Positions 26,868 to 37,400 of a stretch of DNA of 64,000 nucleotides are shown here, piece by piece. The number at the start of each line of letters is the position of its first letter. Position 1 is the stretch's first letter. The translations under genes and the position numbers were made by a program. The notes below the pieces were generated by a model, which worked only from the letters and a program-made list of their open reading frames with translations, ran no database searches and was not told where the DNA came from. The DNA is from Austropuccinia psidii (Eukaryota > Basidiomycota > Pucciniomycetes > Pucciniales > Sphaerophragmiaceae): contig JALGQZ010000013.1 in NCBI GenBank assembly GCA_023105745.1, forward strand, positions 6,622,105 to 6,686,104. The letters run 5' to 3'.

Positions 26868-28662
26868 TGTGACCCTGTGAGGTATGTACAACATACCCAT
26901 AATGCCATGAATAATATTTTCTAAAATTGATGTAGTCAATAATTGAATTTTAAAATAGTCTAAAAAATAATAATGAAGAATTAATATAACTTTATCTTGG
27001 ATAAAAAAAAGTTATTATGATGTCTGTTTTGGATTCTACACCAAAAAATAACCTAGGGTAACCAATAGGGTTTTATACCAAAACTTGGTTATTTTGGCTG
27101 TTATTTAAAGATTTTAGAATCTTACACAAGACTTATACAATTCTCTAAATTTTTGTTGAAATTTTTCAATTTTTAGCTTTAGCTATAATTGAAATTTACA
27201 TAAAGTTTATGTGAACTTACAAAAATTATGTTAAAATTAGGGTTTATCATCAATTTGGACAGAAACTACAAGCTGGCAAAGGTTAAATCCCTTGATACAG
27301 GCTTGTAATCAAGGCTTTGAGAACTTTAAAATCCATTCAAGGTTTAAATAAGGTTGAATAATTTTAAAATTTAATTTAAAAAAAATCAAAAAATCATCAA
27401 AAAAGTTAATTTTTGGTATATAGTGCTATTTTTACATGGACAAAGGAATGACTTCCAGAATTCATAGAAAGCCCATTTCTCAATCTATTGACTTGAAATA
27501 TTCACAAAGCTTGAAATTCAATTTCATCTATTTATAAATCATAAATGAAGTGTATTTTATATCTAAGAAAGTTTGGTATTTAGCCTTGAAAATATCACAT
27601 TGAATTATTCTGAAATAAAATCAAAATTTCTTTTAAAAAAAATTAAAAATATTATTTGAAAGATTTTTGCTTAAGAGTTTATATTCAAGATATTAATAAT
27701 ATTAGATTCAAAGTATAATTAAATATTTTAATATTTAAGCTCAAAAAAATAAGCATTAATGAGGCTTAAATACATTTGGAGTCAAGAATAACACCAGTAG
27801 CTTATATTATAATTAGAAATTTGCAGTTTTGAAGTTTAAACTTTATTTTTAATAGTTTTTTCAGCTTAAGTGAGTACATTCCCTCTGAGAGAATCTTTGG
27901 TCACAGAGGGGGTCTTAATTCATTAAAAGAGCCATTTCATCACTGTTTTTTCCCCATAAATATGTACAATCAAATCTTCCAAAAAATAATCTTTTATTAA
28001 ATAAAATCTTACTTTATTATGAGAAATCATTCAGTGGTATATTGTTAATAATTCTTCATAAATAAAGTATCAAAATCTCAGATTTTGATTATGTTTTCAT
28101 AATATTTAATAACTGTTTCATGTTGTAAAATACTGTTATAACATGGTTTTTAAGAATACACAGATCCTCTAAAAATTCCTTAATTCTTAGTTTTGGTGTG
28201 TTTTTGACTTATTTTTATTATCTAATAATATTTTCTTAACTTCTTTGGCATTTTTCACCAAATGATGTATTATAAGTGAGATGTTTATCAATATTATATT
28301 ATTATAGAGTTATTGTTATAATTATTACTAAACAGTTGTGCATAATATTCTCAATTATTTGGAGCTTGGTTTAATTCATATGAACCAAATATAGTTTCCT
28401 CTGGTAGAGCTTTCATATTATCATGATTATAATTTTTAGTGACTTATGCTAATGATAGAATCAGTATATTGTTTTTACATATAATTATCATACTTTTTAT
28501 TTTTAAGAGTTTTGCTATTTTTATAATTTCTTAAATAATAATAATAATTGTAATTATACTTTCTGGTTTTAGTATCTGATTATATTATGTTTTTATTTGA
28601 GGAAAGTAATAGTACTTTCAATAAAATTTGAATTATCAATAGTTTCATAGACAAACCTTAAA
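26868..28662 (+). mobile_element. Decayed solo LTR of gypsy family B
   Basis: Starts TGTGACCCTGTGAGGTATG and ends ATAGACAAACCTTAAA (consensus CCTTACA), with the GGATTCTACACC and CCTAGGGTA landmarks near 27029-27060. About 1795 bp, shorter than its relatives, so internal deletions have occurred. Flanks AAACT (26863-26867) and ATACT (28663-28667) agree at four of five bases and are probably a decayed target duplication. Confidence 0.75.
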
Positions 28663-28847
28663 ATACTCCACATATATGGCTTAATGGTATGGGAATTGAG
28701 AGAAATTAATTAATTAATATATTAGTGGAAGCTATTATGGAGAACTAGGCCAACATTTAACTTTCCTGATTTCAATTTGGATTAAATACCTTATAATACT
28801 CAGCTCATGCCTATTCATTGATAAATATCACCATGAGCAAATTTTCT

Positions 28848-28865
28848 ACACCTGACAGCAGGTGT
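28848..28865 (+). other. Short hairpin in the arm of repeat R
   Basis: ACACCTG, loop ACAG, CAGGTGT: a perfect 7-bp stem inside the conserved arm core 28829-28876. Related hairpins lie at 42791-42808 and 48481-48498; the copy at about 44770-44790 is damaged. Confidence 0.6.
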
Positions 28866-29070
28866 TGCATTTGGAATTTGACATGGGAGATAGATTGAAT
28901 GCAGGTTGGAGATAGGAAAGAAATTCAATGTAGGAGTAAAATTTTTGGAATAAATTGAAGCCACATATGCAAGCCACAATTTATCAATTCAGTTGACTCA
29001 ATAGCAGTGTTTGGTCAGGCTTGTCAAAGCTCAAAAAATCGACAATATATGATTAAAATGCTTATTTAAA

Positions 29071-31300
29071 TTTCTCCATTTTTTGAGCTTTTTTATTTTG
29101 TTTGATAGCATTTTTCACAAAAAATATTCAACTTGTGGAGTATTTCCTTTAGATTGTTTTATGTAAAATTCAGGTTCAGTATTAATTATCTTTTGAGCTC
29201 ACTTATGGAAGCCCACAGATAAGTAATATTGAAGCTGAACCCCCTCAAGATTCAAATAATCTTCAAATAAATGATAAAATGTTTTGGGGCAGTTGGAACG
29301 TTATTCAAATATAAATATTATAGATCATATACCCTACAATTGAACTGTTTAGTCTCAATTAAGAGATGTATTTTGAGAAATTATATTTCTTATTTTTTCC
29401 CCTTTTTAAAGGAGGAGTTTAATGAAAATTCAAAAATGATTCCAATATCTATGGTAAACAGTAGTTTCAAGGAGAGGCTCACAAAAATGAAGTTTATTGA
29501 ATTACTATACCCCTGTTTCAGCCCATCAACTTCCTGAGAGGAGATTTTCTCCTTATAAATAGATTACACGGTTATTAAAAGTGAAAAATTTGGCTTTAGT
29601 TTTTAAATTGGGTACCTTTTTCTTATACAGCTTCACAGTATTCCACAAGAAAGAATTCCAATCTTCATATAAAAAAAATTGTTAATAAAATAGTTCTAAA
29701 TATTCACAACTATAAAAAAACATTCATTTCTTGAATTTTTTGGGCATTCAATATTTTATTTATTGAAAGCAACTCAGATAAAACTTGTATATTATTTTTG
29801 GGAGATTATAAAGTTTGATTTAACCATTCTTATCCAGTGGATTCCTTTCATATGTGAAAAACCAAGATTATTTGGGGTAGTATTTGAATAAAATTGGGAA
29901 AGTGTCTGTGAAAAAAATTAAATATAGCTTAAGTAATGAAAGTTTTCGTGTGAATTTTGAGGCAATTTAATCTTAATGGATTAATATGTCTAAATATTAA
30001 TATCATAAATTCTAAATCATTTGAAAACGCTAAATTAAAACAGCTTTCTATTTAATTTATTTTTTTACCATATTTCCTTTATTACATAGGTTCTCCAAAT
30101 TTTTACCTCAATTTACTAAATATTAAACCCATTTGAAAATTCTGAGGATATATGGAGAGCTCTCCATGCATGGGAAAACTTGAAATTGTATCTGAATTTG
30201 GTGGGTTGATAATTTTAATCATTCTTACATGGATTTTTGACCTTCTCAATACTAAATGATGAAAACCTAATATTAGAAAAACTAATTCAGAAAATTATTC
30301 TTTCAATTTCCTTCAAATAATACTTCTTTAACTTTATGAGGAACAGATTCACAGACTTCCGTTAATCATTCAACCTCAGCTGATATTAATTTTCAAAAGG
30401 AAATTAAAATAATGAAAAGCCTCAGATTAATCAATAATTTTTTTTTAATTAGTTATTATAAAACAATGGGAATGCTATACAATCTTAAGACAAAAAAAAT
30501 GAGTGGCTGGTTCTTTCAAATATTTCTTTCTCAGAAAATATTTCGCAGGCTTGTGGGAGTTTGAAAATCTGGGACTACTTTGATAAATCTATAAAACCCA
30601 AAATGATGATAGATTGAGAACAACCAGCTGTTTAGAAAGTGTATTTAGGAAAACTATATATAAAGCTCTTTAAACTGTTTTTACCAGATTACTGGAGAAT
30701 ATTTCTTTTTTTATTTGTTCTTTATTATTAATTAAAGGGTTGAGAATTTTTTCAAAGGAGAATTCAATGAAGGGAGACAACATAAATAAGTAAGAAACTT
30801 TTTGGAATTAAGCTTGATGTGGCACAAATATCACTTCAGAGCCATGTCAAGTCATAATCAAAAAATTCTCTGGATCATGTTTCAATTATTCAGTTTTTAT
30901 TATGAAGAATCTACCTGAAGATTAAAGGTGTTTTTATTGTTTTTTTATGTGAATTTGTGTGAATTTTATATTCACAAATTAATAAGACAATAAGTGAATA
31001 TTCTTTAGAAATAATGGATTAATTACTAAAATAAATCATGAATTATATCATTTTATCAATAGGAATATGATAGAGATTGATAAATATATCTGTTTGAAAA
31101 TGAAATAAGATGCTGTGGACCATTTAAAAAGTACAAAAATATAATCAACCTTAAATTTAAGCAAATCTTAATATGACCCAAGAGAAATCATATTTCTTGA
31201 TATGTTTTGAGATAATAATATGCTCTATGGGAACATATATATTGTAAATGAAATGATATTGTGTTCATTTATAAATGAAAACATACTTTCATTTTGGATG
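29071..31300. other. AT-rich stretch with no recognisable gene
   Basis: The open frame at 29271-29537 shows no domain and overlaps no recognisable element. Nothing else was seen up to the gypsy A target duplication. Confidence 0.45.
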
Positions 31301-31305
31301 AGTAT

Positions 31306-33145
31306 TGTGAGCCTTAGAGGTAATTTCATATACCCAAAAGACCACAAATACAAAAATAAAATATTAATATAAATAAAATAAATTTATTTATATTATTAAG
31401 ATAAAAATCAAAATATAAATATAAAATTATATTAAAAATAAAAAATTAATTACAATTTAAAAATAAAAATACATTAAATTTTGTAAGTATAAAATTACAT
31501 TTATACTTGAAAAAATTAAGTAAAAATGAAATTTTAACAAAATTGAGAAAAAAATAAATAAATTTGGAAAAAAGTTAAATAAAAATTATTATAACTTTTT
31601 ATCCAATAAATAAACATATAAAAATTATTTCACCATTGGATTCCTCATAAAAAATCAGGTGGGGTCAGCTCTGAGTGAAATTCTTGTAACTCAACTCTAA
31701 ATAAGCTTAAATTAAGTTTTTAGTATTTTCAATACAAAAGTTGAAAATCCTCAAAACCTTAATTTAATTCACACCACCTGTGGTGTTAACCATCAAATTT
31801 TGTGTTAAAATTGAGGTGTTGTGTTTAGTTTAGAAGTTATGAGGAATTGAAGTATTTTCAATTGAATTCAATTGAAATGTCAAAATGTGCGCGTGTATTA
31901 CATAAGTGAACTTTGATTTACATATGAGGTGTCAATTATTACTGTATTGTACTGTACAATTGAATTGAATTACATATGTAAAGTATAAGTATAATACATG
32001 ATGAGGAATTAAAGGAAAAATAAATTGGAAAGATTAAATTTGGGGGGGAAAAGGAACTCCAGCTCTAAGGGGGAGCTAGACCCCCAAACTCCTTGCTGAC
32101 AGGCGTGGGATGTCAAAATTCACGCAAAAGTTCATCACTTTTGGCCTGGAATTGAGCTACAGGGTCTGTGGACTCAATTGATGATGAGGTTTTGATACCA
32201 ACTGGGGTAGTTTTAGCTGTTGCCAAGAGGGTAAAACTACCCTTAAGATAAAACAATCATAATAAAAACAGTTTTAACTGGTTTCTACGCCTCTGACACA
32301 CATTCTGACGTGTTTTGAAGGCTCTAGGCCTGGTATTGCTATAGTAATGGCTGATTTAAGGGTCTAAAATGGCTAAAAATGGCTAAAAATGGCTTAAACC
32401 AGCCCTTTTTTGGCCTAAACCAGGGTTCAATGATGCCATAATTGGCTTTTCTGTTGTCAGACTGTTTTTCACGACTGACAAGAGTAAAATTTTACTTTTG
32501 GATTAAGAGAATTGATGGCTATAAAAGAATGTCTTCTTTGCCCCACTTTTCTCTTCATGTTAGAATCTTTTCCTTTTATTAATTAGTTTAAACACTGTTA
32601 AACCAATCAATCAAAGATTCCAACCACCATTTATAAATCATTTTAATCCTTTTAACCACGTGAAAAAATCATTATAATCATTGTTTGTAACTCTTATAAT
32701 CATTTTTACCCCTGAACCACCCCAAAAGTGAATTAAAGCATCTTTCATCACTGTAAACTTTGTCACTTTGTTTCCAAATTCACTCTGGTCACTTTTGGGC
32801 GTGTTTTCTCTTTAATATTCTTTTTAAAGACTTTGTTCTTTAATTAATTGCTTGCAGTTCTTTGCTCAATTAATTCCAATTGAAATTGCTCTTGAAGAAA
32901 TTTCTTTTGTAGCCTTAAAATATCTCTTGTAGAGTATTTTTTGGATAAATTTTTATTGTTGGTAAAACAATAAATTTTTATAATATTATTGTTTTATACT
33001 AATAAAGCTATAAACAATAAAATTGGCGTGTTTTCTCTTAAAAATAATATTTCATACTATTTTTAATTGAATTTTACCTTATACAAATTTTGAGGACAGG
33101 AAAAGTACTTGATTTTTAATCAAAGTTTCATATCCACACCTTACA
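31306..33145 (+). repeat. 5' LTR of gypsy A
   Basis: 1840 bp, TG...CA ends. Contains a TATAAAAG box at 32520-32527. Compared with the 3' LTR I count 23 substitutions and three length differences (10 bp, 1 bp, 1 bp). Seventeen of the substitutions fall between 32293 and 32723. The 10-bp difference is an extra GGCTAAAAAT unit near 32370-32390. Confidence 0.95.
32520..32527 (+). promoter_or_regulatory. Candidate TATA box of gypsy A
   Basis: TATAAAAG in the LTR. Transcription would start roughly 25-35 bp downstream, in the pyrimidine-rich segment following CCCCAC. The identical box is in the 3' LTR at 40769-40776. Confidence 0.6.
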
Positions 33146-33165
33146 TTTGGGGGCCCAGCCGTGAT
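33146..33165 (+). promoter_or_regulatory. Primer-binding-site region of gypsy A
   Basis: TTTGGGGGCCCAGCCGTGAT directly after the 5' LTR, matching the corresponding site of family C. It contains TGG three bases in, but the tRNA is not obvious. Self-priming by the mRNA 5' end cannot be excluded, since a GCCCCA occurs near the predicted start site. Confidence 0.5.
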
Positions 33166-33370
33166 ATTTTACCTGTGACATATTTTTTTTACTCTTTTTA
33201 AATCTTTTTTCTTATATTGAAAAATTTAAAAACACATAAAAAATACTTATAATTCAAAAAATCCATAAAAAATAACTTTTTTTTCATATTATAAGTGAGG
33301 CTTATATTTTTATTTCTTTTTTGAAATAACCTTTTTTTACTTAATTAATTGACTTTTTCATTAATTTTAG

Positions 33371-34282
33371 TGTCTGACAACGTGGTAAGACAAGAAAACA
33401 TTGAAACAGCCTCAACAGTAACCAGCATTATCCCTGCCAGTACTGTTAATTCTGATCATAATAGCACTGTTATTGTGACTCAAAATAACCAGCCTGAACC
33501 AATATCTTCTGAATTAATTAACTTGGACATAAGTCATACTCTTCAGAAGGCTAAGAATTTGGCCAATAGTAAGTTTTTGACGTAAAAATACTATTTTAAG
33601 CCTTTTTTAACCATAATTATGCCTTCAACCAGATCAGGAGCCAGCTACAACCCCTCAAGCAGCTCTCAAAAAGGTAATAGACGTGATTATGGCAGAGGCC
33701 AATCAGGTACAGAAGGAAAAGGGTCAGTTGATGACTTCCAAACAACTAAAATGGGTCATTCTGAAGCTGATAATACCATTTTACCTTCAAAAAGAGCTGA
33801 CACCGCCACAACAAGCCTCTGTGGACATATACAAAGCCAGCCACAGTGCATACAACAATGCACTCCAATTCAAGGAGTACCAGATCCTTGCAGACCTGTG
33901 GAAGAATTGCATGAATTCTTACCTGACAGTAAGAAAATTCTTGGGCCATCCCAACACTTGCAAATTGCTCAATGGATGGCATCCATTGATGGAGAAGAAA
34001 AACATGATGCTTTTGACACTAGAATGGAGGAAAAACAACCCTCCACCACCCAAACCAGTGCCAAAAACAGCCCCAGTGGCCAGCAGCAGCAATTCCAACG
34101 TGAAAAAGCAGCCACAAACTCCAAACAAGGGCAAATGGAAGGCACCAGCCCCAAAACCTTACAGCCAGGGCTACAGAATCCCAAAGATTCAGCAGGATGC
34201 CATGGAAAATGTATTTCAGATGGCCAGAACCATGATGGAATTACAGAAGAAGGAGGAAGCCAGATTAAGATTCCAGAAATGA
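33371..34282 (+). CDS. Predicted spliced ORF1 of gypsy A (Gag-like, unknown function)
   Basis: Exon 33371-33568 follows a TTTTAG acceptor. A 64-bp intron (GTAAGT donor at 33569, ACCAG acceptor ending 33632) joins it in phase 1 to 33633-34282. Splicing removes the TAA that would end the first exon's frame and gives about 281 codons without a stop. The second exon looks like a genuine protein: an amphipathic helical part ([19 protein letters not shown]), [18 protein letters not shown], a proline/lysine linker, then [20 protein letters not shown]. No Met lies in the first exon, so an upstream exon in the leader or LTR, or another start, is needed. Family C has the same layout and a related C-terminus. 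The role is unknown. Splicing is inferred from sequence alone. Confidence 0.6.
33569..33632 (+). other. Predicted 64-bp intron containing the ATG of the overlapping gag frame
   Basis: Donor GTAAGT, acceptor CAACCAG, phase 1. The ATG at 33619 that opens the second gag frame (MPSTRSG...) lies inside. Removing the intron removes that start codon; keeping it leaves a stop at 33583-33585 in the ORF1 frame. Confidence 0.6.
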
Positions 34283-34395
34283 TTTCTGACATATTTGATT
34301 CCATCCCAGAGTTGTATAATGCTATAAATGACGTGAAAAACATCTTTCTGATAAAAATGAAACCATTTGTAACAACATTAAAACAAACAACCTGA
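33619..34395 (+). CDS. N-terminal Gag frame of gypsy A (MPSTRSG frame), frameshifted from Gag-Pol
   Basis: 258 codons, rich in Ser, Gln and Lys, overlapping ORF1 in another frame for about 650 bp. The family-C counterpart starts MTTRRGS and shows a similar NPK..CHG...GQN.DGI segment. After KNIFLIK the frame diverges from the long downstream one, which can be read upstream to about 34332 (as [10 protein letters not shown]...). A one-base deletion near 34333-34350 therefore explains the break, and in an intact copy this frame should run directly into Gag-Pol. It may be a true N-terminal Gag extension or partly an overprinted reading of ORF1. Confidence 0.55.
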   Translation: MPSTRSGASYNPSSSSQKGNRRDYGRGQSGTEGKGSVDDFQTTKMGHSEADNTILPSKRADTATTSLCGHIQSQPQCIQQCTPIQGVPDPCRPVEELHEFLPDSKKILGPSQHLQIAQWMASIDGEEKHDAFDTRMEEKQPSTTQTSAKNSPSGQQQQFQREKAATNSKQGQMEGTSPKTLQPGLQNPKDSAGCHGKCISDGQNHDGITEEGGSQIKIPEMISDIFDSIPELYNAINDVKNIFLIKMKPFVTTLKQTT

Positions 34396-34421
34396 GTCTG
34401 TGCCAAATTAATGAAACACTT

Positions 34422-37400
34422 ATGTGTTTTGAAAAAGTTTTAAGAACAATTAAAAATTCCAATAATGATAATTCTTCTAACAATAAAATAAATGAACAAT
34501 CTGCCATTATTAAAGAATTAACAGATAAATATTCTAAATTCAATATTGATGACATAATTGAAACAAGAATTAAACAAGCCATAAATATTATCAAGACAGA
34601 TAACAAGAAGGTCCTTGATGACATTTCAAACTCATTTACTGAAGTAAAGACATATACCATTGCCTTGAAAAAGTGTTTTGATGCTTCACAAGAAGAAGTA
34701 TCAAAATTATCAATGAAATTGAATCAAGTCACTGCTGATAATACAAGACAGACAGAGTTATGGCAAGAACTGACACATAAGGAAGACATGTATAAAATTG
34801 AAGTAATAAATTTAATACAAAACTTCCAACATGAATACAGAAATTCCCAAAGGTGTAGCAACAGTAAAATGAATGACATTGAACAAATACTGAACACCTT
34901 ACCAAGAATGTCTACACCTCTAAATCAAAATGAGGGCACAAGAATTCCAAATCCACAAGTATTGGATCCTGATAATTCACAATTAAAAAATGAATTATCC
35001 ACTTTTTTTCATAACTTGGAACCATCAATGGGCCAAGCACTCTTGAAAGAAGTTCCAAAACTTAAAGAATGGCCTCACTTCAGTGGTGAAGGAGAGTATG
35101 ACCATATGGAATTCATTAGAGGTATTGATATGATCAAAGAGGATTTTGAATTACCAGACAGATTGGTAACAGCCAGGTTTAACACCTTGTTTACCAGATC
35201 AGCTCACAGATGGTACATCAAAATAAGACAAGCACATGGACACCAGAGTTGGACTTGGTGGAAAACCCAAATCATCAACAAATGGGCAAATGATGCTTGG
35301 AGGTTTAAAGTTGAAACAGCCTTTGAATCTGCCAAATTTAATGCTGATAAAGACAAAGCTTTACCATGGTTTTTCCAACAAAAGGACAGATTAACAGCAT
35401 TATATCCTGACATGTCAGAATTTATGATCCATAGAAAAATTCTGAGACAATGTGGAGGTGACTTAGAGCATGCTGTCAAAAGCAGGACTACTGAAAAATC
35501 TTCAGCAGAAGATATTATCAATATACTAGAAGAAGTAACCACCAGAACCAAAATTGGTTCTAGTAGGGTGAATCTCAAAACAAGGTTTAATACACCTTGG
35601 AAAGATTCTGTGGACAAAAAACCCAAAGAAAATTCTAGTAATATTAAATATAAATCTGCAGATACAGTCAGAAAATGCCATATTTGCCAAAGCACCACCC
35701 ATTTAGCCAATGCATGTCCAAAGAGGGGGAAAATCAATGAAATTGACATTGAAAAGGAACCAGATGTTGAAAAAGAAGACATGATTGAAGACAATTCAGA
35801 TGATAAGTCATCCATATTTTCTGAATCTTCAAAAGATATAGAAAATATCAATGCCACTTTTGACATCATGGAATCTTATTCCCACTTACCACAATTGAGC
35901 AATGGTCAAGTTGATTTATCAAAAGTTCAAGATGCACAACTTATGAAGACAAAACCAAACAGAGGAAAAGGTTATACAGCTGGTAACTCCTGTATAACAG
36001 AAGTGGTGATTGACAACAAGCCCACCAAACTTTTGCTTGACCCAGGAGCCTTCTGCTCTTGTGTTGGAAAATCCTTTCTTAAGACTTGTGTGCCAAATTT
36101 TGAAGACCAATTTTTACCAATTGATGGTATAAAATTCAACAGTGCAAGTAACCCAATGAAAGCATTGGGAATCTTTGAGACCAATGTCATATTCCCACAC
36201 ATAAATGGGAATTTAAGGATCACAGTTGAATTTGTTGTTATGGAAAATTGCTCTAGTACCCATTTTATATTGGGAAATGACTATTTGATCATGTATGGGA
36301 TAGATTTACATAATAACAAAGACAGATACTTTACAATTGGGGACAATAAGCGCCAGAAATTTGCCTTTTTACCATTTAAAAGACAAATTACAGTAAACAA
36401 AGTATCACCAGTCAACTTAGAGTTAGAAAAATTCAAGTCTGAAAAGTTAAATGAGGCTGAGATAAGCCTTCATCTGACTGATAAACAAGAAAATGAACTT
36501 TCTTCCCTTTTGTATGACCACAAAGGAGCATTTGCTACAGACAAAGAACCTCTGGGAGCAATTATTGGTCATGAAGTTGACATCATTCTTAACATTGAGA
36601 GACCTTATCCACCACTCTTAAGAAGACCTGCTTATCCAGCAAGTCCAAAATCAAGAGAAGCTCTAGAAATTCATATCAAAGAACTTCTAGACCTTGGTGT
36701 AATAAGAAAAGTAGGCCACAATGAGGAAGTAGAAATAACTACACCAGTCATAGTGGCGTGGCATAATGGAAAATCCAGAATGGTTGGGGACTTTAGAGCT
36801 CTGAACACTTACACTGTTCCAGACAGATACCCAATACCAAAAATCCAAATTGCCCTTACTCAAATATCTCAAGCAGTGTATATAACCACTATGGATGCCC
36901 TTAAAGGATTCCATCAAAATGTGGTAACACCAAGAGCAAGAAAATACTTGAGAATTATTGTTCATTGTGGAGTGTATGAATACTTAAGGATGCCCTTTGG
37001 TATCAAAAATGCACCTTCACACTTCCAAAGAATGATGAATGAAATCTTCCCTGAAGAACTCTCAGAGGGATGGTTAATCATTTACATTGATGACATTATT
37101 ATCTGTTCAAAGGATTGGGAGAAGCACATGTACAGATTATCAAGAGTTTTGACAAAAATCCAATCAGTAAACATGAAAATCTCCTTGAATAAATGTCATT
37201 TTGGATTTAAAGAACTTAAGGCACTAGGACATGTTGTATCTGGTTTGTCCCTTGGAATTGATAAAAACAAAGCTGCAGCAGTATTGTTAAAACCCATGCC
37301 TCAGAATAAGAAGGAAATTCAGTCATTCTTAGGTTTTGCAGGATATTACAGGCAACACATTAAAGACTTTGCATCCATAGCAAGACCACTTTATAAGTTG

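Larger units (their letters stand above)
26060..29070 (+). repeat. Dispersed repeat R, copy 1, split by a solo LTR
   Basis: The 26060-26760 part aligns by eye with 43560-44230. Shared landmarks are CTATATATTATCTCC, AATACGCTATAT and CCTAGGATCT, in the same order and spacing. The 28663-29070 part carries the same right-hand arm (ACCATGAG...GCATTTGGAA) as 44757-44803. A family-B solo LTR (26868-28662) lies between them, so the LTR inserted into R. No coding capacity was recognised. Class unknown. Confidence 0.55.

Noticed and set aside
35204..35869. 221-codon minus-strand open frame
   Set aside because: Exact shadow of the gypsy A gag and zinc-knuckle region; no family resemblance and the plus strand is clearly coding.
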